A stretch of DNA of 64,000 bases from Planomonospora_B alba (lineage in GTDB: Bacteria; Actinomycetota; Actinomycetes; Streptosporangiales; Streptosporangiaceae), in the NCBI RefSeq assembly GCF_039534085.1, contig NZ_BAAAUT010000037.1, positions 1 through 64,000 of the forward strand. Direction: 5' to 3'. A model generated the notes under the pieces. The model was not told where the DNA came from. It did not search any database and saw only the letters and a list, made by a program, of their open reading frames with translations. Both the position numbers and the translations under genes were made by a program. Below, piece by piece: positions 31,063-40,022 of this stretch; position 1 is the stretch's first letter; every line of letters begins with the position of its first letter.

Positions 31063-32880
31063 GTGGCCCGACCGACCAGTGGCCAGAGCAGACCGGGGCG
31101 CATGCTCCTGGCGCTTCTGGCGCTCATCCTCGCCATGGGCGGGGTGATGCTGCTCAACAAGGCGCTCACCCCCGAATATGGCCTCGACCTCGCGGGCGGC
31201 ACGACAGTGACGCTGTCGCCCATCACCCCCGACGGCGGCGCTCCCACCGAGGAGAGCCTCGACCTGGCTGTGAACATCATCCGGGACCGGGTGAACGGCA
31301 GCGGCATCTCCGACGCCGAAGTCGCCAAGGCCGGTGACAACATCGTCATCTCCGTCCCCGGAGTCGGCCAGGAGGAGGTCGTCAAGCTGGTCGGCACGAC
31401 CGCGGAGCTGCGCTTCCGCCAGGTGCTGGCGATCGCCGCGGGCTCGCCCCAGACCCCGGGCGAGATGGCCACCCAGGCCCCGACCCCGGGCGACACGGCC
31501 GCCCAGACGCCGCAGCCGTCCCCCTCGCCCGCGGCCACCGGTCAGAAGGGCACGCGCGTGCCCGCGCCCTCCTCGAGCGCGCAGGCGAGCCCGAGCGGCT
31601 CGCCCGCGGGCCGCGCGCTGTCCTCGGCCCTGACCAACCCGAGCCCGTCGCAGTCGGCGGCCCCCCGGCAGCGGAAGACGCCCGCGGCGGACTCCGACGG
31701 AGGCGCCGAACCGTCGGCGCGACCGAGCGGGAGCGCCGCGCCGTCCGCGACGCCGACGGCCGCGGCCGACGACCCGCTGGCAGGCGTCGACACCACCGGC
31801 ATCGACCCGGCGGTGCTGGAGCGGTTCAAGACGCTCGACTGCTCCAAGCAGGACAAGGGCCAGGGCGCCCAGGACGACCCGAACCAGCAGTTCGTCGCCT
31901 GCAGCCAGGACGGCAGCGCCAAGTACGTCCTGGAGAAGGCGGCCGTGACCGGCACCGCGATCGACAGCGCGGAGGCCGGCGTGGAGCCGAGCACCGGTGA
32001 GTGGCTCGTGCAGCTCTCCTTCAAGGGCCAGGGGCCGGACCAGTGGTCCAAGGTCACCACCACCGCCTTCAACTCCGCCGAGCCCCGCAACCAGGTCGCC
32101 ATGGTCCTGGACGGCGTGGTCATCTCCGCCCCGGTCATCCAGGAGCCGATCACCGGCGGCCGGGCGCAGATCTCCGGCAGCTTCACCCAGGTGACCGCCA
32201 CCGAGCTGGCCAACCAGCTCAAGTACGGCGCGCTCCCGCTGAAGTTCGAGAAGAGCTCGATCGACGAGGTCTCCTCCACCCTGGGCGCCGACCAGCTCCG
32301 CGGCGGCCTCATCGCCGGCGCGATCGGTCTCGGCCTGGTGGTCGTCTACTCGCTGCTCTACTACCGGGGTCTGGGTGTCGTCTCGGTGCTGAGCCTCGCG
32401 GTCGCCTCGATCCTCACCTACCAGTCGGTGGTGCTGCTCGGCCACTTCGCGGGCTTCCGCCTCTCGCTGCCGCACATCATCGGCCTGATCGTCTCGATCG
32501 GCATCACCGCGGACTCCTTCATCGTCTACTTCGAGCGCATCCGCGACGAGATGAAGGAGGGCCGCCGCACGCTCCGCTCGGCCATCGAGGTCGCCTGGGT
32601 CCGCGCCCGCCGCACGATCCTGATCGCCGACGCGGTCATGTTCATCGCCGCCGTGGTCCTCTACTTCCTGGCGGTCGGCGGCGTGGCCGGGTTCGCGTTC
32701 GCGATGGGCCTGACCACCCTCATCGACATCGCCGTGGTGTTCATGTTCACCAAGCCGTTCGTCGCCCTGCTGGCCAGGCTGAAGTTCTTCGCCAAGGGCC
32801 ACAAGCTCTCCGGCCTGGACGCCGAGCGCATGAGCAACGAGCCGCACGCCGGCTCCACGACCGCTTTGCAGGAGGCGTGA
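31063..32880 (+). CDS. secD: protein translocase subunit SecD
   Basis: A 605-residue RND-type membrane protein that uses the proton gradient to help pull proteins out of SecYEG. TM1 lies at about residues 9-30, followed by the P1 head with LDLAGGTTVTL. Between residues 127 and 243 there is a Pro/Ser/Thr/Ala-rich segment not found in most SecD. The second half carries the VAMVLDGVVISAPVI motif and TM2-TM6 with the conserved Asp of TADSFIVYFERIRDE. It starts with GTG (31063) after a weak GAAAGA. Its stop overlaps secF by one base. Confidence 0.93.
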   Translation: MARPTSGQSRPGRMLLALLALILAMGGVMLLNKALTPEYGLDLAGGTTVTLSPITPDGGAPTEESLDLAVNIIRDRVNGSGISDAEVAKAGDNIVISVPGVGQEEVVKLVGTTAELRFRQVLAIAAGSPQTPGEMATQAPTPGDTAAQTPQPSPSPAATGQKGTRVPAPSSSAQASPSGSPAGRALSSALTNPSPSQSAAPRQRKTPAADSDGGAEPSARPSGSAAPSATPTAAADDPLAGVDTTGIDPAVLERFKTLDCSKQDKGQGAQDDPNQQFVACSQDGSAKYVLEKAAVTGTAIDSAEAGVEPSTGEWLVQLSFKGQGPDQWSKVTTTAFNSAEPRNQVAMVLDGVVISAPVIQEPITGGRAQISGSFTQVTATELANQLKYGALPLKFEKSSIDEVSSTLGADQLRGGLIAGAIGLGLVVVYSLLYYRGLGVVSVLSLAVASILTYQSVVLLGHFAGFRLSLPHIIGLIVSIGITADSFIVYFERIRDEMKEGRRTLRSAIEVAWVRARRTILIADAVMFIAAVVLYFLAVGGVAGFAFAMGLTTLIDIAVVFMFTKPFVALLARLKFFAKGHKLSGLDAERMSNEPHAGSTTALQEA

Positions 32881-33908
32881 TGGCCGGCCTCGTGACTCGC
32901 CTGTACCGGGGCGAGACCAACGTCGACTTCGTCGGGAAGCAGAAGCTCTGGTACGGGCTGTCCGCCTTCCTGCTGCTGATCTCCATCGCTGGCCTGGTCG
33001 TCAACGGCGGCCTGAAGCTCGGCGTGGAGTTCAAGGGCGGATCGGTGTTCTCCTTCAAGGCGCCGTCGGCCACCATCGAGGAGGTCCGCGGCTCGGTCCA
33101 GGAGGCCGGCGCGCACCAGGTCATCGTGCAGACGACCAACAACGGCTGGCGGGTCACCACCGAGAGCCTCCCTGCCGAGCAGGTCACCGCGGTCCAGAAG
33201 GCCGTCGCCGACGACTTCGGCATCAAGCAGAACGACGTCACCGTCCAGGTGATCGGCGCCTCGTGGGGCGGCCAGGTCGCGAGCAAGGGCGTCATCGGCC
33301 TGATCGTCTTCATGCTGGCGATCATCCTGTACCTGACGATGGCCTTCGAGTGGAAGATGGCGCTGGCCGCCATCGTGGCCCTCGTCCACGACCTGGTGAT
33401 CACCGCGGGCGTCTACGCCTGGTCGCAGTTCGAGGTCACCCCGGCGACCCTGCTGGGCTTCCTGACGATCCTCGGCTACTCGCTCTACGACGCGGTCGTC
33501 GTGTTCGACATGATCAAGGAGGTCACCGCCAAGCTCGGCACGACCTCCAAGGTGACCTACTCGCAGGCCGCCAACGACGCGCTGAACCACACGCTGATCC
33601 GGTCGCTGAACACCACCCTGGTGGCGATCCTGCCGGTCGCGGCGATCCTGTTCATCGGCACCACGCTGTTCGGCGCCGGCACGCTGAAGGACCTGTCGCT
33701 GGCGCTGTTCGTCGGCATGATCGTCGGCACGTACTCCTCGCTGTGCGTGGCGACGCCGATGCTGGTGACGCTGAAGGAGCGCGAGCCGCGTTACCAGGCG
33801 ATCGCCCGCAGGCTCGCCTCCACCGGCGGCGCGGCCAAGGCCGGCCGCCAGCCGGTGGCGGCCGGGGCGGCGAGCGGCTCCGGCGGCGACAAGCGCAGGA
33901 AGAAGTAG
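32880..33908 (+). CDS. secF: protein translocase subunit SecF
   Basis: A 342-residue partner of SecD with six membrane helices: TM1 after about residue 22, a periplasmic domain starting GVEFKGGS, then TM2-TM6 including GYSLYDAVVVFDMIKE with the conserved Asp residues. The lysine/arginine-rich end (KRRKK) is cytoplasmic. The ATG overlaps the secD TGA by one base, with AGGAGG inside the end of secD, so the two are coupled. Confidence 0.95.
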   Translation: MAGLVTRLYRGETNVDFVGKQKLWYGLSAFLLLISIAGLVVNGGLKLGVEFKGGSVFSFKAPSATIEEVRGSVQEAGAHQVIVQTTNNGWRVTTESLPAEQVTAVQKAVADDFGIKQNDVTVQVIGASWGGQVASKGVIGLIVFMLAIILYLTMAFEWKMALAAIVALVHDLVITAGVYAWSQFEVTPATLLGFLTILGYSLYDAVVVFDMIKEVTAKLGTTSKVTYSQAANDALNHTLIRSLNTTLVAILPVAAILFIGTTLFGAGTLKDLSLALFVGMIVGTYSSLCVATPMLVTLKEREPRYQAIARRLASTGGAAKAGRQPVAAGAASGSGGDKRRKK

Positions 33909-33915
33909 AGTCACG

Positions 33916-33941
33916 GGCGGTCCTCCGCGCGGAGGGCCGCC
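33916..33941 (+). terminator. first hairpin after secF
   Basis: GGCGGTCCTCC (33916-33926) pairs with GGAGGGCCGCC (33931-33941) through a GCGC loop, one G-T wobble. It begins 8 bases after the secF stop. Confidence 0.55.
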
Positions 33942-33948
33942 GGGCACG

Positions 33949-33986
33949 CGCCTCCGCCCCCGCGCCCGGGGCGGAGGCGTTCTTCT
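33949..33986 (+). terminator. Rho-independent terminator after secF
   Basis: CGCCTCCGCCCC (33949-33960) pairs perfectly with GGGGCGGAGGCG (33968-33979) over a 7-base loop, followed by TTCTTCT. Together with the hairpin just before it, this is a tandem terminator ending the sec operon. Confidence 0.8.
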
Positions 33987-34018
33987 GGACGGGGCGCCTT
34001 CTCCTGCGGGGTGGGACG

Positions 34019-34543
34019 ATGAGTGACAGTGACCTGAGCCGGCTGATCCTGGACCGGATCCGCGACGTGCCCGACTACCCGCAGCCGGGGGTGGTGTTCA
34101 AGGACATCACCCCGCTGCTGTCCGACCCCGAGGCGTTCGCCGCGGTGACGGACGCGTTCGCGGGACTCCACGAGGTGGACAAGGTCGTCGGCATCGAGGC
34201 GCGCGGGTTCATCCTGGCCGCCCCGGCGGCCTACAAGGCGCGCGCCGGGTTCGTCCCGGTGCGGAAGAAGGGCAAACTCCCCTCGGAGACGCTCGACGAG
34301 GCCTATGATCTCGAATACGGCTCGGCCGTCATCGAGGTCCACCGGGACGCGTTCGCCCCGGGTGACCGCGTCCTGATCGTCGACGACGTGCTCGCCACGG
34401 GCGGTACGGCGCGCGCGACGGTGGAGCTGGTCCGCAGGGCGGGCGCCGAGGTCGTCGCCGTGGCCGTGCTGATGGAACTGTCCTTCCTCAAGGGGCGGGA
34501 GCGGCTCACCGGGGTCGAACTCCACCCCCTCGTGGTCGTCTGA
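34019..34543 (+). CDS. apt: adenine phosphoribosyltransferase
   Basis: A 174-residue purine-salvage enzyme forming AMP from adenine and PRPP. The PRPP loop VLIVDDVLATGGTA and the flexible-loop region RKKGKLP are present, as is GIEARGFILAAP. The ATG at 34019 follows GGGGTGGGACG. It sits between the sec terminator and relA, the usual actinobacterial order. Confidence 0.95.
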   Translation: MSDSDLSRLILDRIRDVPDYPQPGVVFKDITPLLSDPEAFAAVTDAFAGLHEVDKVVGIEARGFILAAPAAYKARAGFVPVRKKGKLPSETLDEAYDLEYGSAVIEVHRDAFAPGDRVLIVDDVLATGGTARATVELVRRAGAEVVAVAVLMELSFLKGRERLTGVELHPLVVV

Positions 34544-34580
34544 GCCGCCCCGCCCGGGGAAGTACCTGTGCGGGTCTGGA

Positions 34581-34586
34581 TACACT
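34581..34586 (+). promoter_or_regulatory. -10 element of relA
   Basis: TACACT lies 33 bases upstream of the relA GTG, leaving a leader with GAGGAG. The same hexamer precedes the LLM oxidoreductase gene. Confidence 0.4.
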
Positions 34587-34619
34587 GATGGGATCTGGAC
34601 TCGAGGGTGAGGAGTCTGA

Positions 34620-36977
34620 GTGCCCCGTGATGTGGTCGTGCCCGACGTGACCGCCGGCGAAGGCGGTTCCGAGACGGCCGTCCCGGCAGGCGATGCCGGC
34701 GCGGCCGTGTCCGGAGCCGCGGAGGAGAGACCGGCGGTGCGGCGCAGGCTGGCCCGCCTGGGGGGACAATGGGGTGGCGCCATGAACCCGGTGCTTGAGC
34801 CGCTGTTCCGCACGGTCCGCGCGACCCATCCGAAGGCGGACCTGCGGCTGATCGAGCGTGCCTACGACGTGGCGGCTTACCACCACCGCGACCAGAAGCG
34901 CAAGAGCGGCGACCCCTACATCACCCATCCGCTGGCGGTCGCGACGATCCTGGCCGAGCTGGGCACCGACGACGAGACGCTCTGCGCCGCGCTGCTGCAC
35001 GACACCGTCGAGGACACCGCCTACAGCCTGGACGAGCTGCGCGCCGACTTCGGCGAGAACATCGCCCTGCTGGTCGACGGCGTCACCAAGCTCGACAAGG
35101 TCAAGTTCGGTGACGCGGCCCAGGCCGAGACCGTGCGCAAGATGGTCGTGGCGATGTCCCGCGACATCCGGGTGCTGGTCATCAAGCTCGCCGACCGGCT
35201 GCACAACATGCGCACGATGCGCTACCTGCCGGAGCACAAGCGGCAGCAGAAGTCCCGCGAGACGCTGGAGATCTTCGCCCCGCTCGCCCACCGGCTGGGC
35301 ATGAACACCATCAAGTGGGAGCTGGAGGACCTCGCGTTCGCCATGCTCTACCCCAAGCGCTACGACGAGATCGCCCGGATGGTCTCGGAGCGGGCCCCGC
35401 GCCGCGACCTGTTCCTGCAGGAGGTCATCGAGAAGGTCTCCGCCGACCTGCGCGAGGCGAAGATCCGCGCGGTGGTCAAGGGCCGGCCCAAGCACTACTA
35501 CTCGGTCTACCAGAAGATGATCGCGCGCGACGTCGCGTTCGACGACATCTACGACCTGGTGGGCATCCGGGTGCTCGTGGACACGGTGCGCGACTGCTAC
35601 GCCGCCCTCGGAACGATCCACGCGCGGTGGAACCCGGTGCCCGGCCGGTTCAAGGACTACATCGCGATGCCCAAGTTCAACATGTACCAGTCGCTGCACA
35701 CCACGGTGATCGGTCCCGAGGGCAAGCCGGTGGAGCTGCAGATCCGCACCCACGCCATGCACCACCGGGCCGAGTACGGCGTCGCCGCGCACTGGAAGTA
35801 CAAGGAGGAGATGAACACCTCCGGGCCTTCCGGGTCGAAGCTCAAGGCCGCCGGCGACATGGCCTGGCTCCGCCAGCTGCTGGACTGGCAGAAGGAGACC
35901 GCCGACCCCGGTGAGTTCCTGGAGTCGCTCCGCTTCGACCTGTCGGTCTCGGAGGTCTACGTCTTCACCCCCCGGGGGCAGGTGATCGCCCTCCCGGAGG
36001 GCGCGACCCCGGTCGACTTCGCCTACGCCGTGCACACCGAGGTGGGCCACCGCTGCATCGGGGCCAGGGTCAACGGGCGCCTGGTGCCGCTGGAGTCCCG
36101 GCTGGGCAACGGCGACACGGTCGAGATCTTCACCTCGAAGTCGCCGGACGCCGGCCCCTCCCGCGACTGGCTGAAGTTCGTCAAGTCCGGCCGCGCCCGC
36201 AACAAGATCCGCCAGTGGTTCTCCAAGGAGCGCCGCGAGACCGCGATCGAGGCGGGCAAGGAGGCCATCGGCCGTGCCATGCGCAAGCAGGGCCTGCCGC
36301 TGCAGCGCCTGCTGTCCGGGGAGTCGCTCCTGGCGCTCGCCAGGGACATGCGCTACCCGGACGTCTCCTCGCTGTACGCGGCCGTCGGAGAGGGCCACGT
36401 GGCCGCCCAGACGGTCGTGCAGAAGCTGGTGCAGTCCGTCGGGGGAGTGGAGGCCGCCGAGGAGGACATCGCCGAGGCGGCGGTCCCGACGAAGCTGCGC
36501 GGCCGTCCCCGCGGCGGCGGGGGCGCCGGTGTGGTGGTCGCGGGCGACTCCGACGTCTGGGTGCGCCTGTCGCGCTGCTGCACCCCGGTCCCCGGGGACG
36601 AGATCGTCGGGTTCGTCACCCGCGGCCACGGCGTCTCGGTGCACCGCAGCAACTGCCCCAACGTCGCGCAGCTCAAGTCCGAGCCGGACCGGCTGGTGGA
36701 GGTGTCCTGGTCGCCGAGTGAGGACTCGGTCTTCCTGGTCGCCATCCAGGTCGAGGCGCTCGACCGCCCCCGGCTGCTCTCGGACGTCACCCGGACCCTG
36801 TCCGACCAGCACGTGAACATCCTGTCGGCGTCGGTGACGACCTCCCGCGACCGGGTCGCGATCAGCAAGTTCACCTTCGAGATGGGCGACCCCAAGCACC
36901 TGGGGCACGTCCTGAAGGCCGTCCGCAACATCCAGGGCGTCTACGACGTCTACCGGGTCAGCGGCGCCGGATCCTGA
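34620..36977 (+). CDS. relA: bifunctional (p)ppGpp synthetase/hydrolase
   Basis: A 785-residue Rel enzyme that makes and degrades the stringent-response alarmone. The order is an HD hydrolase domain (HDTVED, about residue 125), a synthetase domain with RFKDYIAMPKFNMYQSLHTT and ELQIRTHAMHH, TGS (VFTPRGQVIALPEGATPVDFAY), a helical/zinc-finger region with CC of SRCCTPVPGD, and C-terminal ACT. Both active sites look intact, so it is bifunctional. The GTG at 34620 has GAGGAG 5 bases upstream. The first ~50 residues are extra compared with the catalytic core, and an internal ATG (M55) is an alternative start. Confidence 0.96.
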   Translation: MPRDVVVPDVTAGEGGSETAVPAGDAGAAVSGAAEERPAVRRRLARLGGQWGGAMNPVLEPLFRTVRATHPKADLRLIERAYDVAAYHHRDQKRKSGDPYITHPLAVATILAELGTDDETLCAALLHDTVEDTAYSLDELRADFGENIALLVDGVTKLDKVKFGDAAQAETVRKMVVAMSRDIRVLVIKLADRLHNMRTMRYLPEHKRQQKSRETLEIFAPLAHRLGMNTIKWELEDLAFAMLYPKRYDEIARMVSERAPRRDLFLQEVIEKVSADLREAKIRAVVKGRPKHYYSVYQKMIARDVAFDDIYDLVGIRVLVDTVRDCYAALGTIHARWNPVPGRFKDYIAMPKFNMYQSLHTTVIGPEGKPVELQIRTHAMHHRAEYGVAAHWKYKEEMNTSGPSGSKLKAAGDMAWLRQLLDWQKETADPGEFLESLRFDLSVSEVYVFTPRGQVIALPEGATPVDFAYAVHTEVGHRCIGARVNGRLVPLESRLGNGDTVEIFTSKSPDAGPSRDWLKFVKSGRARNKIRQWFSKERRETAIEAGKEAIGRAMRKQGLPLQRLLSGESLLALARDMRYPDVSSLYAAVGEGHVAAQTVVQKLVQSVGGVEAAEEDIAEAAVPTKLRGRPRGGGGAGVVVAGDSDVWVRLSRCCTPVPGDEIVGFVTRGHGVSVHRSNCPNVAQLKSEPDRLVEVSWSPSEDSVFLVAIQVEALDRPRLLSDVTRTLSDQHVNILSASVTTSRDRVAISKFTFEMGDPKHLGHVLKAVRNIQGVYDVYRVSGAGS

Positions 36978-36985
36978 GCCGGCGC

Positions 36986-37015
36986 GGGGCGCGCCTCCGG
37001 CAGGAGGCGCGCCCC
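36986..37015. terminator. bidirectional terminator relA / DUF349
   Basis: GGGGCGCGCCTCC (36986-36998) and GGAGGCGCGCCCC (37003-37015) form a perfect 13-bp stem over a 4-base loop between the two convergent genes. Confidence 0.75.
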
Positions 37016-37031
37016 GGTCGTGATCGGACGG

Positions 37032-38261
37032 TCAGGAGAACTCGGCGAGCGTGCGCTCGGCCTCCTCCAGCCAGGAGCGCCGGGCGGCCAGGGCCTCCTC
37101 CGCGTCCTTGACGTCCTTGTCCTTGCCGGCGGCCCGGGCCTTGTCCAGGCGGGCCTCCAGCTGCCCGATGGACCTGCGCAGCTGGTCCACCGTGTTCTGC
37201 GCGCGGGCCCGGGCCTCGGGGTTGGAGCGCTTCCACTCCGCCTCCTCGGCCTTGCGGATCGCGTCGTCGATCCGGCGCAGCCCGCCCTCCAGCCGGTCGC
37301 GCTGCTCCCGCGGGACGGGCCCGGCCTCCTCCCAGCGCTCCAGGACACCGCGGAACGCGGCCCGGGCGGCCCGGGCGTCGGAGACGGGGAGGATCTTCTC
37401 GGCCTCGGCCAGGAGCTGCTCCTTGACCTCCGCGTTGGCCGCGAACGAGGCGTCCCGCTCGGCGAAGACCGCCGAGCGGGCCTGGAAGAACTGGTCCTGG
37501 GCGGCCTTGAACCGGCCCCAGAGCTCGTCCTCGACCTCCCGGGAGGCCCGGCCCGCGCTCTTCCACTGCCGCATCAGCTCGCGGTAGGCCGAGGCGGTGG
37601 GCCCCCAGTCCGTGGAGGAGGCCAGGGACTCCGCCTCGGTGACGATGCGCTCCTTGACGGAGCGCACGCCCTCCCGCTGCTCGTCCAGCCCCGCGAAGTA
37701 GGCCTTGCGGCGCTTGGCGAAGGCCGTGCGGGCGGCCGACAGGCGCTTCCACAGCGCCGCCTCGGTGACCCGGTCGATCCGCTCGGCGGCCTTCCACTCC
37801 TCCACCAGCTGGCGCAGGCGCTCACCGCCCGTCTTCCAGTGGGTGGTGGACTCCGCGACGTTCTCGGCCTCGGCGACGATGCGCTCCTTGACGGCCCGGG
37901 CCTCGGCGCGCGCCGCGTCCCTGGCGGCCTTGACCTCCTCGCGGCGCTGGGCCACCAGCTCGCTGAGCGCGTCCAGCCGCTTCAGCAGCGCGTCCAGGTC
38001 GCCGACCGCGTGCGCGTCGGCGACGGACTCGCGGAGCTTGGCGATGGACGCCTCCGCCTGGGCGGGGGCCAGGTCGGTGCCGCGGACGCGCTGCTCCAGC
38101 AGCGCGACCTGACCGGCCAGTTCCTCGAACTTGCGCCGGAAGTAGGCCAGGGCCTCCTCCGGTTCGCCGGCCTTCCAGGACCCGACGGCCCGCTCTCCCT
38201 CAGCCGTACGCACGTAGACGGTGCCGTCGTCGTCTACCCGGCCCCACGGGTCGGTGCTCAC
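37032..38261 (-). CDS. DUF349 domain-containing protein
   Basis: A 409-residue, highly charged, mostly helical protein built from several DUF349 repeats. The repeats share a core of W-x-R-F-x-A-A-x-D-x-F-F type (WKRLSAARTAFAKRRKAYF, then WGRFKAAQDQFFQARSAVF). Coiled coils are likely throughout. Function is not established; in Gram-negatives DUF349 proteins have been linked to DNA damage response and stationary phase. The GTG at 38261 has GGGAGG 6 bases upstream and is preferred to the in-frame GTG at 38276. It converges with relA. Confidence 0.82.
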   Translation of the reverse strand: MSTDPWGRVDDDGTVYVRTAEGERAVGSWKAGEPEEALAYFRRKFEELAGQVALLEQRVRGTDLAPAQAEASIAKLRESVADAHAVGDLDALLKRLDALSELVAQRREEVKAARDAARAEARAVKERIVAEAENVAESTTHWKTGGERLRQLVEEWKAAERIDRVTEAALWKRLSAARTAFAKRRKAYFAGLDEQREGVRSVKERIVTEAESLASSTDWGPTASAYRELMRQWKSAGRASREVEDELWGRFKAAQDQFFQARSAVFAERDASFAANAEVKEQLLAEAEKILPVSDARAARAAFRGVLERWEEAGPVPREQRDRLEGGLRRIDDAIRKAEEAEWKRSNPEARARAQNTVDQLRRSIGQLEARLDKARAAGKDKDVKDAEEALAARRSWLEEAERTLAEFS

Positions 38262-38329
38262 CGTGTCCTCCCGCACTTTCGTCAGCCCTCCCGGGGCGGT
38301 CGGCCCCGGATGTGTTCGGTTGTATTACG

Positions 38330-39175
38330 TCAGCCCTTGGCGGATATTGTCACGTCTTTGATCTCCACCGTCTTCTTGGGGGCGCCGGTCCCGTCGCCTC
38401 CGTCGCCGATGACGCCGGCCTTGTTCACCTCGTCGACGATCTCCAGACCCTTGGTAACCGTACCGAACGGTGTGTAGTTCGCGGGCAGGGTGGCGTCGCC
38501 GTACACGATGAAGAACTGGCTGCCGTTGGTGTTCGGGCCGCTGTTGGCCATGGCCACCACGCCGCGGGTGTACTTCGCGCCTTCGAGGTTCTCGTCCACG
38601 AAGCGGTAGCCGGGCCCGCCCTGGCCGTCGGTCGTGCCCTTGCCGTCGGCCTTGGCCAGCGGGTCGCCGCACTGCAGGATCGGGAACCGGTCGGAGCCCA
38701 GGCGGTGGCACTTGGAGCCGTCGAAGTAGTCCTTGCCGGCCAGGTGGGCGAAGGAGTTGACCGTGCAGGGGGTCTTGGCGGCGTCGAGCTTGACGACGAT
38801 GTCGCCCAGGTTGGTCTTCAGGGTCATCGTCTTGGGTGAGGTGTCGACCTGGGCCGGGGGCATGCCGACGTCCTTGACCTCGCCCTCGGGGGCCGCCACG
38901 TAGCCGCAGGTGCCGGCGGCCGCGTCGTAGGCCGTGGGCTGGGCGGCGGTCTGGCTCGCGGACGGCCCGGGGGTCGCCGCCGTGGTGGTGGTCGAGCTGT
39001 CGTCCCCGCCGAGCAGCACCGTCGCGGCGACGACGGCGCCCACGACCACCACCGTGGCCACGCTGCTCCCGACGATCGTCATCCGCTTGGCCCTGGCCTC
39101 GCGCTCCGCGCGCCGCCGCATCTGCCGCTCGTAGTGCTCGCGCGCCAACTGCTTCTGGCGGTCCTTGCCGCTCAC
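38330..39175 (-). CDS. membrane-anchored peptidyl-prolyl cis-trans isomerase (cyclophilin), copy 1
   Basis: A 281-residue cyclophilin. The charged N terminus (KDRQKQLAREHYERQMRRR) is followed by one membrane helix (about 33-55), a Ser/Thr-rich linker, and the isomerase domain from residue 100. Active-site features are CHRLGS (catalytic Arg), GQGGPGYRFVDEN and GSQFFIVYGD. It is probably anchored facing outward and assists folding of exported proteins. The GTG at 39175 has GGGAGGG upstream. It corresponds in position to M. tuberculosis PpiB (next to relA). A paralogue lies at 43229-44131. Confidence 0.9.
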   Translation of the reverse strand: MSGKDRQKQLAREHYERQMRRRAEREARAKRMTIVGSSVATVVVVGAVVAATVLLGGDDSSTTTTAATPGPSASQTAAQPTAYDAAAGTCGYVAAPEGEVKDVGMPPAQVDTSPKTMTLKTNLGDIVVKLDAAKTPCTVNSFAHLAGKDYFDGSKCHRLGSDRFPILQCGDPLAKADGKGTTDGQGGPGYRFVDENLEGAKYTRGVVAMANSGPNTNGSQFFIVYGDATLPANYTPFGTVTKGLEIVDEVNKAGVIGDGGDGTGAPKKTVEIKDVTISAKG

Positions 39176-39221
39176 AGCTTCGCCCTCCCGAGTGCCGGAG
39201 TATCGATATCGAGGTGGGCGA

Positions 39222-39227
39222 ATCGTA
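39222..39227 (-). promoter_or_regulatory. -10 element of cyclophilin copy 1
   Basis: On the minus strand TACGAT lies 46 bases before the GTG. The intervening leader contains the palindrome TATCGATA (39200-39208 region), of unknown meaning. Confidence 0.3.
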
Positions 39228-39281
39228 TCGGCCGGAGGGTCATGGTTCGCAGCCCGCAGACCCTCAACGGTACCCTTCGGT

Positions 39282-39287
39282 TACATT
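39282..39287 (+). promoter_or_regulatory. -10 element of the MBL-hisS-aspS operon
   Basis: TACATT lies 34 bases before the ATG at 39322 and fits the TANNNT pattern; it would drive the three-gene operon. Confidence 0.35.
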
Positions 39288-39321
39288 CCCATCCGCATTC
39301 TTGACGAGACAGCTGAGGCAG

Positions 39322-40017
39322 ATGCTGATCGCCGGCTTCCCCGCAGGGTCCTTCCAGGCCAACTGCTACGTCGTCGCCCCCGCCGCGGGCGAGGAGTGCG
39401 TGATCGTCGATCCGGGGCAGAACGCCGTCGGCGACCTGGACGACGTGCTGCGCGAGCATCGGCTCAAGCCGGTCGCGGTGCTGGTCACGCACGGCCACAT
39501 CGACCACATGTGGTCGGTGGCCCCCGTCTGCGGCGCCCGGGACGTGCCGGCGTGGATCCACCCGGAGGACCGGGAGCTGCTCTCCGACCCGGGCAAGGGG
39601 CTGTCGCTGACGACGCGGCAGCAGCTGTTCGGCGGGCTGACCTTCACCGAGCCGGACGACGTGCGCGAGCTCGCCGACGGCGAGGTGCTCCGCCTCGCGG
39701 GCATGGAGCTGGTGGTCGACCACACGCCGGGCCATACCAGGGGGTCGGTGACGTTCAGGCTGCCCCGCACGGACGAGATCCCGGACGTGATGTTCTCGGG
39801 CGACCTGCTGTTCGCCGGCTCCATCGGCCGCACCGACCTGCCGGGCGGCGACTACCCGACGATCCTGCGCAGCCTGGCGGCCAAGTGCCTGCCGCTGCCG
39901 GACGACACGGTGGTCCTGCCCGGCCACGGACCACAGACCACGATCGGCACCGAGCGCGCCACCAACCCGTACCTCGCGGAGGCCGCCCCGCTCGCCGGTC
40001 CCACCAGGGGAATCTAG
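39322..40017 (+). CDS. MBL-fold hydrolase, glyoxalase II-like
   Basis: A 231-residue metallo-beta-lactamase-fold protein. The metal ligands are present: THGHIDHMW (H-x-H-x-D-H), HTPGHTRG and FSGDLLF (bridging Asp), with the last His in LPGHGPQT. It is related to hydroxyacylglutathione hydrolases; because actinobacteria lack glutathione, the real substrate may be a mycothiol thioester or something else. This matches Rv2581c in position. The ATG at 39322 has GAGG 5 bases before it. hisS starts 5 bases after its stop. Confidence 0.88.
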   Translation: MLIAGFPAGSFQANCYVVAPAAGEECVIVDPGQNAVGDLDDVLREHRLKPVAVLVTHGHIDHMWSVAPVCGARDVPAWIHPEDRELLSDPGKGLSLTTRQQLFGGLTFTEPDDVRELADGEVLRLAGMELVVDHTPGHTRGSVTFRLPRTDEIPDVMFSGDLLFAGSIGRTDLPGGDYPTILRSLAAKCLPLPDDTVVLPGHGPQTTIGTERATNPYLAEAAPLAGPTRGI

Positions 40018-40022
40018 ACACC

